Assembly (NCBI RefSeq): GCF_022965805.1
Contig: NC_133108.1
Span: 40,246,051 to 40,310,050 of the forward strand
DNA: 64,000 nt
Reading direction: 5' to 3'
Source of the DNA: Primulina eburnea
Lineage: Eukaryota > Streptophyta > Magnoliopsida > Lamiales > Gesneriaceae
The translations under genes were made by a program, and so were the position numbers. Positions 11,981 through 23,250 of the stretch are shown in pieces (the first letter of the stretch is position 1; the number at the start of each line of letters is the position of its first letter). The notes beneath the pieces were generated by a model that worked only from the letters and a program-made list of their open reading frames with translations, did not search any database and was not told where the DNA came from.

Positions 11981-12577
11981 ATGGGTGGCGGCAGCGGGTT
12001 AAGCAAGATAGGTGCTGCACTGACTGTAATCTTCGTGGTTTCGCTTGTTGTTCTCCTTGCCGAACTCTACTACTTCTTATGGCGCCGCCGTGTCTTCAGG
12101 AAAAAAACTAACACGGTGAGTGAAGTTTCCGGCGGAGATAATCTCATCCGATGTTCGTCGGGCAAGGCTTTATCGTCCTCGTTGGCTTCCTCTAAGGAGC
12201 TGCTCTACTTCTTTTGCCTTAGATCGAACTACCGCCTCGATCGTAGCTCCATAACTCCCACCGATTCCACCAGCGATCATGATTCGAAGCAGCAATCAGA
12301 TATCGAACTCATCGACATTGATATGTTGAAAACACAAAGTGTGTTTGGGCCGCCGAGATTTTTGTTCACCATTAAAGAAGAAGAAGAGGAGGATTTGGAC
12401 TCGCCATCTGAACAGAAAGAAGTGAGGGTAAGCTTGGAGGAGGTGGAAGATCCGGCGGCGGTAGTGGTGGAGATTGATGATAGGACGCCGTTTTCCACTC
12501 CTTGTGCTTCCCCTATGTATTTCACCCCCTCTGCTTCCCCAGCTCACGAAGTGGTCAATAGTTGGTCAACTGATTAA
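11981..12577 (+). CDS. Small single-pass membrane protein of unknown function
   Basis: Single exon of 198 residues. Residues 11-34 form one hydrophobic helix followed by WRRRVFRKK, so the short N-terminus should face out or into the lumen and the tail the cytosol. The tail holds a Ser-rich stretch, PPRFLFTIKEEEEEDLDSPS at 124-143 and TPFSTPCASPMYFTPSASP at 169-187. I recall these two motifs as conserved in a plant-specific uncharacterised family, whose biochemical function is not known to me. ATG context and codon use look normal. A pyrimidine-poor leader with ACCACCCACCGGAGGG lies just upstream. The antisense open frames over its 3' half are shadows. Confidence 0.85.
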   Translation: MGGGSGLSKIGAALTVIFVVSLVVLLAELYYFLWRRRVFRKKTNTVSEVSGGDNLIRCSSGKALSSSLASSKELLYFFCLRSNYRLDRSSITPTDSTSDHDSKQQSDIELIDIDMLKTQSVFGPPRFLFTIKEEEEEDLDSPSEQKEVRVSLEEVEDPAAVVVEIDDRTPFSTPCASPMYFTPSASPAHEVVNSWSTD

Positions 12578-12959
12578 TCAGCAGACGTAGAACGGCATCG
12601 TTTAGATCCAAGTAGTGTTTTTAATTTTGTTCAAATCCAAAAAAAAAATAGTGTTTTTATTTGGTCTGTAATTTTGCTTTAGTGGGCATTAGATGTGTAG
12701 ATAAAGTTAATCGAACTGAATATGAATGAAATTTTAAGGCTCAAATTCTGCTTGAATTGATATATTCGAGCTACATATTTGTTCCAAAATCGAGCAGTTT
12801 AAAATTTGTTGTTCGAATTAGAGCTCAAGTTTGTTGTGTTCGAGTCAAAAAAATTTGAAAATAAATATCTGTTGCTAAAAATTTTACTCGAATGTTCAAA
12901 TTTATTTAATGAATGAATGAAAGAACTCAAACTCAAGTTTCTATTTATGTTCACAGCTA
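12578..12959. other. 3' flank of membrane-protein gene
   Basis: 3' UTR and AT-rich spacer with TTCGAG-containing words that grade into the repeat-rich stretch to the right. Confidence 0.4.
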
Positions 12960-13916
12960 AGATGTAAATGATCTAAACAAAACCAAATAGTATCATGCTT
13001 GATCTTAGCTCGTTTAAGATTGTTTTCGGCTCGAGCTCGATTCGAGCTTTTATTATCAGGCTCGAGCTCGGTTTGTCTTGAAATTACCAAGTTCGGGAAA
13101 GCTCGAGCTCGGCTCGTTAAAAGCTCGTTTAGCATGTTAATCAAGCCGGGCTCGAGCTTGATTCATTAATAGCTCGTTTAGCATGTTTAACAAGCATGGC
13201 TTGAGCTAGGCTCGTTTTCTAGCTCGTAAAACATTGAATTGAGTTTCAGTTTGAGCTTGATTCGAGCTTATTAAAAATTAAATATATTTATAAAATAATT
13301 TAAATTAGGCAAAAAATGTAAAGTCATTCATAAATAACCAAAAAGACACAAACGAGAGTTAAAAAAACATAAATCAGTATATTATTGAACATTCCAAAAT
13401 AATACATCTAGAATATTCATCATACACTGATATCACCATAAAATAATAATGAAATAATTCCACCCCTTTAATACTTCAACTAAGTCTGGTGAGAAAGTAT
13501 GAAGGACGTTAGAAAATCTATTAAAATCGGGAATTATAAAATAATCTTCAATAATAGCTAGTCAACTATCATGCAAAGTTCATAATAACATTCTTGCTAA
13601 TATTTTTATTTGTCTTGTGTTCAATTCCTTCCATTGACATTAGTACTAATATTTTTATTTGTCGACTCAACAAATGAGCCAAGCTCAAGCTTACGAGCCA
13701 CCTAAACGAGCCGAGCTCGAGTTCGCGAGCTCATTATCAAACATGTTTGCTGGTTCACGAGCCGAATATTTTTAGGCTTGAGTTTGGTTTAATTAAATTT
13801 TCGAGATCAATATCGAACTTAAACTTGGCTTGATATGATTAACAAACAAACTCAAACGAGCTTTTTATCGAACCGAGCTTCGAATAGCTCACAAACAGTT
13901 TGGTTCATTTACAACC
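12960..13916. mobile_element. Candidate TIR element with GCTCGAGCTCG repeats
   Basis: The left edge reads TGTAAATGATCTAAAC and the right edge, inverted, TGTAAATGAACCAAAC. Inside both edges are many AGCTCGAGCTCG-type words: 13025-13220 in one orientation and 13670-13880 in the inverse. The middle is AT-rich and shows no transposase. The pattern is that of a non-autonomous hAT-like element, but I could not fix a target duplication. Confidence 0.5.
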
Positions 13917-14756
13917 ATATTCACAGCAGTTAAAGGTCCTCCCGGTAAGCAGTAGTTATCAGTACATACGTCATCATGAATACTGATTTATTTATACAAA
14001 AACAAATTGATTTTGAAAATTAATTAAGAAAATATTAATAATAATTTTTTATTCTATTTTAACAAATTAAAATACCACATCAAATCCAACGACTCCATCT
14101 TAATGTAACATTACAATATAAACAATATTTGATAATAGCATAACCTCGCATAAACGAATGGATCAGGACCGGTTTATCGGGCTGGCTTCTGTGGACCAGA
14201 GCCTTTAAATTGGTTTTGGGCTGGCTGGTCCGTAACCATGTACAAATTAATTTCCATTTTTAAAAAATTTAACGTAAAATATCAGAATAAGTGCAATCCA
14301 ATGAAGTATGAACGATGAGAACAGAGTCATCAAGTTCATCAACTTCATCGAAACAAATCAAATGAATTAAAACGAGCCGGAAAAATTCTAATCGGAAAAC
14401 AAAAAATTCCCGACAAGTTCATACCCCAATTGATAATATCAATGTGATAATCTCGTAAAAAAACACTTTTAATAAATGAAAACATCTGGTATCACGCGTA
14501 TGTTGTGTGTTCGATTCTTATAGATTGTTACATATACAATTACTTAGAAAGAATGTTTATTAAGGTGCACTTGAGAAGTATATGGATAAATCCATAAAAC
14601 GGATGCAACAAATATCTCCATAATAATAAATCAAGAGCTTCAAACTTTACATTTTCGGTATATATATACATCAAACATGAATATATACAAACACGTGCGG
14701 AGCCATGATTCATAAGTACATATGATTGACTCCATCTTGTGTTAGACAGTAATATG
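13917..14756. other. AT-rich spacer, nothing recognised
   Basis: It contains a GC-richer patch at 14160-14240 with ggctggct words. No coding region is supported. Confidence 0.4.
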
Positions 14757-15210
14757 TTTAGTTAAAAACGAACCAAATTTTCTAAAATCGAATTAACCGA
14801 AATTTTTTTCGACAGACTAAACTGACCGAACTTTACTACGAAAACATAACAAATCAAATCGAAAAAATCGATTATTTCGGTCAATAACAAAATTAACTGA
14901 AATTTTAGAATTTTTTTAAAAAATAATTATGTTTTAACTAATATGCAATACAAAAATTGGATTAAATAAATTTAAATTTTATTTATTTTAAAAATAATTT
15001 GGAGTATAATACTATTATCTAACAATTTTTTTTAGAAATGGTCATATTTATATCTTTATAAACTTTATTAAAAAATTTAATAATATTAATTTTATTATAA
15101 AAGTGTAGTTTGTTATGTTAATCGAACTTTTATATTAAAAACTGAAATTGAACCAAACTAACCTATATTTTCAAAAATTTAAATTGAACTTTCGAATAAA
15201 CCGAATGTAG
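14757..15210. repeat. Imperfect inverted repeat with AACCGAA words
   Basis: The left part carries repeated AACCGAA/GACCGAAC words and the right part ends in ATAAACCGAATGTAGG. The AT-rich centre could be a loop. The ends are not clean, so this is only a likely old TIR element. Confidence 0.35.
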
Positions 15211-16478
15211 GACCAAATATTTGTCGATTTACCAAAAGTTATAGCTGGTGGTGATGATACAACTCAAATATTTTAAATCGCACATCAGCCCAAACATAAT
15301 GATTCGATCGCTCGATTGAGTAAAGACAATTAGTGCACCTCAACACCAAATCGAATTTTCAAATTAATTCATTTTATTCTATTATTTTGGTTGAAACCGA
15401 TATTTTGTTCACTAATAAAATGTAATTGATGTGTACTCGTTATTTGTTGATATATGCTCATTTGGTTTAAAAATAACTTGATAGTTTTTATTTTTTTCAT
15501 TCCGTGAGTTACTTAACTAGAAAAATTAATATTCTAAAAGTTTTACAACAAATATTTTTTTTCAAATTTCATACTTCTTCAATTTTCGGTTATTATAAAT
15601 AAAAAATTACAAAACAAACCCAATAATAATTAATTGCACATCAATAATCATCAAATATTTCAACTAATTGATTATTATTTCAAAAATATACAACAATAGA
15701 TTTTTATGGTAAAAATTCAAATTCTAAAATTCCTATATATCATAAAACAATATTATTGCAACTCGAATAATCACAACTAAATACTCAATATAATTTTATG
15801 GTCGTTGAATTTTTATCTCAAAATTGTATAATTTCATAACATATGACAATAAAATAACCAATACACAATAATGAATTATGATTTGTAAGAGTTATTTTAT
15901 TTTTAATTTTTAAATACGAGACTAAAAAAACTAATAAAAAACTTATTCTATTTTTAAGATGAGTTGACATAAATTTAAAATTTAAATTTACTAATTTTTT
16001 TATAAAAAAATAATAGGTGGGGTTGGAGCTCACCCTAACCCAAGGATTATCTCCGCCCCTATATACAAACAAATACAAGAAAATGTTTACTTCTAATTGG
16101 TGGTGGAGTTCATCGATATCTCTTGGAAGTTCTTCATCACGTCTTTTAAAACTCACATAATATTTTCTATTGTACAATCGAACTTTTCTCATTTTACTAA
16201 AAAATATAGTTCGTGATAAAATTATAATTCAAGTTTTTTAAACAGCTCATCCACTAAACGTCACATTTTGATTGCTTTTCGAACATGGCAATTAGTGCAT
16301 CTAGCAAAACATAAAACCTATATTTTGCAAACGACTCTTATAAAAACACAAATTATATTCTACAATAAAATAGTAAGTAATCAAGAGAGGATATCGTTGT
16401 TTGAATCATCATTTGATCAGCAGCTAAAAAATAATAATTTTGACCATTTTAACATCACGTGCGTCGATAAATTTTAAC

Positions 16479-16483
<5 letters not shown>
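15211..16483. other. AT-rich spacer, nothing recognised
   Basis: Open frames of up to 124 codons are low-complexity and AT-driven. No homolog, splice-consistent exon or element end was recognised. Confidence 0.45.

Positions 16484-16540
<57 letters not shown>
16484..16540. repeat. (AT)n microsatellite
   Basis: Uninterrupted AT dinucleotide run of about 55 bp. Confidence 0.95.
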
Positions 16541-17244
16541 GCTTTAAAATTTTAGAACATTTTCAGATATGCCAGGATCTTAAATTGAAGGTGGACAATA
16601 TATAATCAAGATAATAATAATAAAACAAAAAATATCAGCAGGTTGCCATGTGAAATTGGAACCCACCACCCTCTATACGAATCGAAGCAAGTCCCATGGC
16701 CCCTACATCTCCACATAATAGACAAGTCAACTTCAAATGTCTTGTCTTCTGCATGTGATGACATATTACCACGCAAAATCAATATATATATATATATATT
16801 TTTTCTGAAAAAAAAATAATGAGAAACAAAAATTCGAAACATAAATGTAGAATTTGGATGCGATTTATTGGACTATGATAACGTTCATCATTCTTGTTAG
16901 AACAAACAATAATCACATAATTTTTTGGGGGTAAATTTTCATTTTTCAATAATTAATGTATATTAATTATGCTGCCAATGCATGGTTTATTTTACGTAAG
17001 TGGATCGACTGCCGATTGAAAACAAAATTGCAATGTCAAAAGATACAAAAACTGACGTCTTCCTTTTTTTTGACCTTTTGTGCAAACAAGATAGATAAAT
17101 TTATGTACACAAGCATGACATAAACGGATGATTATTAAATTAATTAAATAGGATGGATTATTATTATAATTGAAAGAAATTGTTAAAATCGATTATAATT
17201 TTTCTTTAATTTACTTGTCATTATAACCGTATTTAATTTGGGAG

Positions 17245-17422
17245 TGAATCTCATTGGAGACTGTCTTACGGATCTTAATCTGATAGACGGGTCAACCCTA
17301 TTAATATTCACAATAAAAGTAATACTATTAGCATAAAAATTAATTTTTTTCATAGATGACCCAAATAAATATCCGTCTCACAAAATACGACCCGTGAAAC
17401 CGTCTCACACAAATTTTTGCCT
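17245..17422 (-). repeat. Copy of the ~180-bp palindrome-ended repeat
   Basis: In reverse orientation it shows TAGACGGGTCAACCCTATT, the AGTAATACTATTAGCATAA core, AATACGACCCGTGAAACCG and a terminal ACACAAATTTTTGCC. It lies about 290 bp past the stop codon of the NHL gene. Confidence 0.8.
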
Positions 17423-17708
17423 TAAATTTGAACCAATGCCCTCACATGGATTGTCATTTTCGTTCGAAACAAATGTTCATAATGATAAAACCAGCTCACA
17501 TCTTCTAAGAACCGATCAAATAATAACGATATTAATCAAAAAGTTTTTTTTAAAATAAATAATTGATTCATACAAATTTTATACTCTGGGAAATTTATTC
17601 TTGTGCATAATATACAAGAAAACCAAAGAAAATCAAATCACACCACCAAAAAGAATAAAGGTTTAAAATTATTTTTCTCACTTACGATATTATATAAATT
17701 GTTTGTGA

Positions 17709-18344
17709 TCAAACACTAACGCTACAGCGCTGTGAAATCTGATACTTAACTCCATGACCGACTATGATTCCCGTGCTATTGCTATTTCCAAGCTTAATGC
17801 TAACGGGGCAGTTCACATGGATATGATACCGACCCGTTGTAAGGGACCCGACTTTCCATTTCAAGCGGCCGTCGATTTTGATCGTCATCTCGATGGGGGC
17901 ACCGCTGCTCTGTACCAGGGAGAGTGCGATTCCATTGTACGGCGCGATGGGGACGTCGCTCCCGTAGACAAACGGCGACCATACGTTGACGTCCTTGTGA
18001 CCTTGGTAGACCGGTGGGATGACGGTGAAGAAGGTGATCTGCTGGTTGCTGTAGGTGGCGTAGACGTACATCTTGTCGTAGTAAATGCCGATTCTGGAGT
18101 TGGGGTTGCGGGAGTTGATGGTGACTTGGACGGAGGTGGAGATGACGTTGGGTGCGGAGACGTTGAGAGTGAAGATGGTGGCGTCTTCGAGGGTGAATCG
18201 GGGTTTCTTTGGCTTGAGGATGGCCCAGATGAGCAGGACTGTGAGCAGGATGAGGAAGATAAAGAAAAGGAGGCAGGCGCAGCACCGCAACACGGAATTG
18301 CGCTGCTCGTTCTTGTGGTGGCTGCATACCTTGCCGGAACACAT
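17709..18344 (-). CDS. NHL12: NDR1/HIN1-like protein (NHL12 type), LEA_2 domain
   Basis: Single exon of 211 residues. A Cys-rich cytosolic N-terminus (MCSGKVCSHHKNEQR) is followed by one membrane helix (about 20-44). The LEA_2 domain outside opens KPKKPRFTLEDATIF and contains NPNSRIGIYYD (80-90), the conserved NPN-type motif of NHL proteins, then IPPVYQGHKDVNVWSP and KWKVGSL. NHL proteins sit at the plasma membrane and act in defence and senescence; length and layout fit NHL12/NHL1. The first in-frame ATG is at 18344. The frame is open upstream to about 18437, but only with non-ATG codons. NxS/T sites in the ectodomain suggest glycosylation. Long antisense open frames here reflect GC-rich codon use and are not genes. 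Confidence 0.92.
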   Translation of the reverse strand: MCSGKVCSHHKNEQRNSVLRCCACLLFFIFLILLTVLLIWAILKPKKPRFTLEDATIFTLNVSAPNVISTSVQVTINSRNPNSRIGIYYDKMYVYATYSNQQITFFTVIPPVYQGHKDVNVWSPFVYGSDVPIAPYNGIALSLVQSSGAPIEMTIKIDGRLKWKVGSLTTGRYHIHVNCPVSIKLGNSNSTGIIVGHGVKYQISQRCSVSV

Positions 18345-19018
18345 GGCTTCTGCGTCGGTGGAGTGCTGTTCGGCGGGGGAGGGGAGTGGCCGAGTGGTAC
18401 CCGTAAAGTAGACGGGGTTTTTGAATAATGAAATCACGTCTATATAATTATAATAATATCATAATGTTCCAGTATAGTGCTTTTTTTTTTTTTGGAACAT
18501 AGGAATGTCGGCAGAGAATGTTAATTTGAGACCAAAATTCCAAATCGAATTCTATCAGGATATTTTTGGATTAATGTATTTTAAATTTATTGATTTTAAA
18601 TATATATTTTTTAGTTTTAAAAAAACAAGATAATAAATTTTATGTTTATATAATGTTTCGTGTTAATTATGAAAGCAATTGAAATTCATAATTTTGTGTA
18701 AATAATGTATAAATAAATAAGTTATGGATTTAAGATTTCATCTATTATTCATCGTTAACAATATACATAATTAAAATTCATATATTTTAAATTCATTCAT
18801 ATAAATGCAACATAAAAGTGTGTGTGTGTGTGTTTTTTTTAATCTCTTTGGTGTTAGATATGTTTATCTAAAGTGGGGTTTGCATTTTGCAAACTATTTT
18901 ATATATCCAGAGTTTATCGATTGCGCATAAGAAAATACACATTTCCATTGATACATCCATAAAAGTCCGGGTTATGAATTACCTGAGATATTAAATGGAT
19001 TCCCAAAACAAGGTCAAT
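18345..19018. other. 5' flank of the NHL gene
   Basis: This is upstream of the minus-strand gene. It is AT-rich with a poly-T run at 18480-18494 and a (GT)n run near 18820-18833. No other coding signal is seen. Confidence 0.45.
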
Positions 19019-19630
19019 ATGCAGAGTGCTTTCTTCAGCAACTGGGCAGGGAGAAGCCCGAGCTCTACTCCTCGGGCAACCAAAAGCCCGGGCTCTCATG
19101 CAAGTTCCCGAAAACTTCTACCCGGGCTACCTCGAGAAGCGCACCACACTCGAGTATATTGATATGGTCAATATTATCTGTCAGAACAACATAAGTTTGA
19201 CGTGTCAGAGAAGTCATCAAAATCAGGTATGGGCAACCGCCCTACCATACTTAGCAAGTAGACACTGAAAACAAGGTACCTACAGGTATACTTCTCATTT
19301 AAGGGGTTGGATTCTGGATCCCTCTCTGGTTTTCTGGAGAATTCACCCTCACACATATTTATACAAGTAGTCTTGATTTCTCTGAAAACCACACTGGTTA
19401 TCATCTTCACCTGCTGACTTAAACATCAGAGTGATCACGCCGGACACCCCTCTGACGCCCTTTCACGAGTTCATCTCCTAGTCTGCAGGTCATAGTAGAA
19501 GCTATAGCTCAGAGATTCATCTCCTCGCTCATTTCCTTAAACATAACACACATCAGATCCGGTGGATTACCCCGACTCCGCTCACTCGATTCACCCGAAT
19601 CGCATCACCCATCATAGAATACATATCTAT
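19019..19630 (+). mobile_element. Fragment of an LTR (retrotransposon) with GCCCGGGCT words
   Basis: A GC-richer island in AT-rich spacer. It contains AAGCCCGGGCTCTC-type words and TGACTTAAACATCAG followed by GTGATCACGCCGGACACCCC, a block I recognise from the R/U5 part of plant Gypsy-type LTRs. No partner LTR, primer site or coding part is near, so it is a solo or partial LTR with undefined ends. Confidence 0.45.
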
Positions 19631-20427
19631 CTAAATACTCCGGTAAGTTTGAGGAGGGTTTAGTATGTTCGTATCGTCAGTTTCCATTTTTTTTCTCATT
19701 TGATTACTATTTATTTGTGAAAATGCCACTTTTGTAAAATTCTTGTACATCTATTGTCATTTGATGACTATTAATTTACAAAACGTCACTTTTCCAAACT
19801 GTTCTTTATCATATATTTCTATATATTTTTATATTTTTTTTTTCATTTTACCTTGATGAATTATTTTGTATAAGCATGCAACACTACATCTGTGTAATAG
19901 TATATATAATAAATTATACATCTTATAAATTATATATCATATAAAAATTATTATATGTCATATTTAAATTTTTATATAAGTTTGTGTTTAATATATATTT
20001 CAGCCAGCGCAATGGTAAGGTCGTATTTAATCTAAGATGGATAAATACTCATTCTTCAAATATTCTTCTCGCTTTGTTTAGCATCCTAAAAATGTAATAG
20101 ATTATTAGAAAATTTTGCCTGAATTTGTAAGAAATGGAATGATCATAAGTTATATATTACTTCAATCCTCGATAGGTATGAAAAAGTTCGTGAATTCATT
20201 ATATTTTGGATCGAATGCTTGACTTCTAAGTTCTGATGCATCAAAATTCTCTCTGTGACATGTTAAATAATTTATAATATCGTTGAATCCACTTTAGTGT
20301 CTTCTCCTGTTCTCCATGCATGTGGGGGTTTTTTTTTTTTTTTTTTTTTAAATTTGAAGAGTTATTTTAGAAATAAACTTTGTTTGGGTTTACCAAGAGA
20401 TGATGTATACATCTAATAATAATAAAA
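19631..20427. other. AT-rich spacer, nothing recognised
   Basis: It includes a poly-T run near 20329-20350. No gene is supported. Confidence 0.45.
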
Positions 20428-20610
20428 GGCAAAAACTTGTGTGAGATGGTCTCACAGGTCGTATTTGTGAAACAGATCTCTTATTTGGATCAACCATGAA
20501 AAAGTATTACTTTTTATGCTAAGAGTATTACTTTTTATTGTGAATATGAGTAAAATTGACCCCGCCTCACAGATTATGATCCGTGAGACGGTCTCACATG
20601 AGACCCACTC
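20428..20610 (+). repeat. Well-preserved copy of the ~180-bp palindrome-ended repeat
   Basis: It runs from GGCAAAAACTTGTGTGAGAT to GTGAGACGGTCTCACATGAG and ACCCACTC. Inside is AGTATTACTTTTTATGCTAAG, directly repeated as AGTATTACTTTTTATTGTGA. It is one of the best full-length copies in the window. Confidence 0.9.
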
Positions 20611-21075
20611 ATAATAAAATAATGATTAATTGAAGTCTGAATTTAAATCTAATTTAATTGCAAAATATTTGTTAGTCGGAGATTTAGAATATATTTTTAG
20701 AAAGTTTACACATTTATAATTGAATCCGATAATTTAAATCGAATTAAAGGAATAAAAACATTGTGTTATTATTGGTGTGTTTGTGTTAGACACTTGATTA
20801 AATTCTTCGGTGCATGTTTAAAGATGAGATAATGCTGATACAGTGTTGATAATATTGTATGTTTCTACAATAGTGAGATAATGTTGCAAAATTGATATCG
20901 AAATATTATTTTTTATTCCACTTAATTACTTTGTATTTAAAAAAAACACAATGAAATTGCATATAATTGAAAAAAATTACGATTGCACACAATTAAAAAA
21001 TACAATTACACATAACTAAAATTTAATACATAATAAAAAGAATACAATTACTCGTGATTAAAAATTACAAATAAT

Positions 21076-22149
21076 TCAACTATGCATCTCCATGTACTCA
21101 ATTATATTCGACCAATTCCTTTTAGAGTCTATGGTGTAATTCTCGGTTCTGAATGCTGACATGTCGCTCCATAAAGGCGTTGAATATGAGGGTATATATT
21201 CATCATCTCGAGTTATGAAATCATGATCTTTCAACATATTATTCATTTCGTCATCAACACTCGTTTTATGGAGAATCATACAAGTTTTCATTATATAATC
21301 TTAATAAATTATATCACACATGCAAGTTGAACTTCTCACTATATGCCAGCATGCTTGGAGTATATCAAATACTCATTCAACATCTTTTCTCACTCTCTCT
21401 TAATACCGTGAAAAAATCCTATGTTTTTTGTAAAAAGGCTGAGATATGGTTTTCACAAAGGCAGTTCAAGAAGAATAACTACTACCGGCGAGCTAGTAAC
21501 ACATGTTTTACTTGTTCCCGTTCACCTCAAACAGCACTGGAGAAGCTTCACTCTTTGCAAGGTTTAAGAACAAATTGGACCTCTCCACCACGTTGATGTC
21601 ATTGTTTCATATTGGTAAGCCGAAATATGCATGTCAGACCCATAAATCTCTCGACGCAACAGTATGTGGTATGATTGAATGTTCTTTTCGGTGTCCACTT
21701 TGATATTGTCTTGCCCAAGCTGTTGGACAATTCTTCCAAGCCAGTGCATGGGCTTCCAAACATCTCGAGAAATCATCTTTCAGCATTTTTAGCAATTATT
21801 CAAGCAACGTTCACATGTGTTGGTCGCCTCAAATATTACTCGGTAAATATATCATACACCCCTGAAAATATTTTCAAACATTCCGAAGTTGTCGATACAC
21901 CCATCCTCAGGTATTCCATCCACAACATCGCTTGAAACATCAATGCAAGCAGTCGGATCGTAGTCAAAACTTTCTGAAGTGGTGATAAACCGAGCTTATC
22001 GGTTTCATCCCTTCGTTGGACAAAGCAAGACAGATTGGTTTGTAAAAATTTTCACAATTCTTAAAAAAATCTCCTGATTCTAAATCGCCTGTGAAAATCA
22101 TTCTCCTTGTAGACTGGATTATAAGTGAAGTAATCTTGATATAATATTT
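21076..22149 (-). pseudogene. PIF/Harbinger transposase relic (HARBI1/ALP1-like)
   Basis: Reading the minus strand with frameshifts gives the family's blocks in order: DYFTYNPVYKENDFHRRFRI, FVQRRDETDKLGLSPLQK, TTIRLLA, EYLRMGVSTTSECLK, YLRRPTHVNVA, MHW-WKNCPTAW, NNDINVVERSNLF, LAKSEASPVLFEVNGN, FVKTIS, RKDVE-VFDILQACWHIVR, and finally TCMILHKTSVDDEMN. These are the DDE nuclease (DDE_Tnp_4) landmarks, including the NNDINV block. At least six stops and several frameshifts make it non-functional. The 5' end is cut by the TIR element at 22158-22734. The downstream part (21076-21291) is still open, which fits slow decay. Confidence 0.85.
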
Positions 22150-22157
22150 CAGTCTCA

Positions 22158-22734
22158 GGGGTGTCAAAATCAGACACGATCCACTAACCCGACATGGTTC
22201 AACCCGAAAAAAATCAAATTTGGGTTTGGGGTTTTCGGGTTCAGGTCAGACCGAGTTGAACCCAATAGCTGACCCGAAAAAAATGATCGGGTTAGGTTCG
22301 GTTGACCCGAAAATTTTAATTTTTTTTAAAAAAGATATATAATTAATAAATATTGCCTACATTTTTATATATTATATGTCTGAAAAAAATTATTGTATAT
22401 TTATATCATAAATTTTCATAACTTAATATTTATTTTGAACATTTTTTATTTTTTAAACAATTGTTTATTTGATTTAGTAAATATATTTTATTTTTCTACA
22501 ATTAGACTTTTAAGTTTAAATCATATATATAAGGGAGCTTTTGTTATTATGTATTTAAATTAAAATATTATTTTTTTGAATTTTATTTAATTTTCCTTAA
22601 AAAATTCAAAATCGGGTTGATTGTGCTGATTCGAGTTCAGGTTGAGAGTTTTTGAGTTGACTCGGGTTCAGGTTGAGCAATTTTTGAATAGTACTATTGT
22701 TCAACCTTACCCAACTCACCCGAATTGACACCCC
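22158..22734. mobile_element. TIR element (hAT-like MITE) inserted in the transposase relic
   Basis: The ends are GGGGTGTCAAAATC on the left and, inverted from the right, GGGGTGTCAATTCGGG. Subterminal GACCCGAA / TTCGGGTT words occur on both sides of an AT-rich centre. Flanking 8-mers CAGTCTCA (22150-22157) and TAGTGTTA (22735-22742) agree at 5 of 8 positions, a possible decayed hAT target duplication. No coding capacity. Confidence 0.7.
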
Positions 22735-22787
22735 TAGTGTTAATGGTCGTCTTAACGACATGAACAATTGATTCATGATGTAATATG

Positions 22788-22822
<35 letters not shown>

Positions 22823-22899
22823 TACATTCTCTACTTTTTAAAAGCAGTTTAAATCAAGGCGACAAATTTGTTTAATACGAGAAAATGTTTTTAAGAAAA

Positions 22900-23057
22900 G
22901 ACAAAAACTTGTGTGAGACGGTCTCACGGATCGTATTTTGTGAGACGGATCTTTATTTGGATAATTCATGAAAAAGTATTACTTTTTATGCTAAGAGTAT
23001 TACTTTTTTATTGTGAATATGGGTAAGGTTGACCCGTCTCACAAATTGAGATCCGTG
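22900..23057 (+). repeat. 3'-truncated copy of the ~180-bp palindrome-ended repeat
   Basis: It starts GACAAAAACTTGTGTGAGAC and stops at GAGATCCGTG, just before the terminal palindrome. It lies about 190 bp before the start codon of the GT29 gene, so it is within that gene's promoter. Confidence 0.85.
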
Positions 23058-23250
23058 CTATTAAGAAAATAGGAAATTTCATACAAGAAAATGTTTAGGG
23101 GTGTACCTGATATTATACGAGAATACATGGGTGTGATGAAGAAATAACCCTCAGTCGCCTCCTTCCGCCTACTGAACTGGAATTTCGGTTCATCACTTTG
23201 ATCTGTTAATTAACTGTCGATGGTTGTTTTCTGCCTAAATTCAGTTTCAG

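Noticed and set aside
12277..12547. Two minus-strand frames of 82-83 codons
   Set aside because: Shadows of the acidic tail of the membrane-protein gene.
15818..16192. 124-codon minus-strand frame
   Set aside because: Low-complexity, AT-driven composition and no recognisable motif or splice context.
17754..18428. 224-codon plus-strand open frame (and 108 and 180 codons in other frames) over the NHL gene
   Set aside because: Antisense shadow of a GC-rich coding exon; repetitive Asp/Gly/Val composition and no family match, while the minus strand gives a complete NHL protein.
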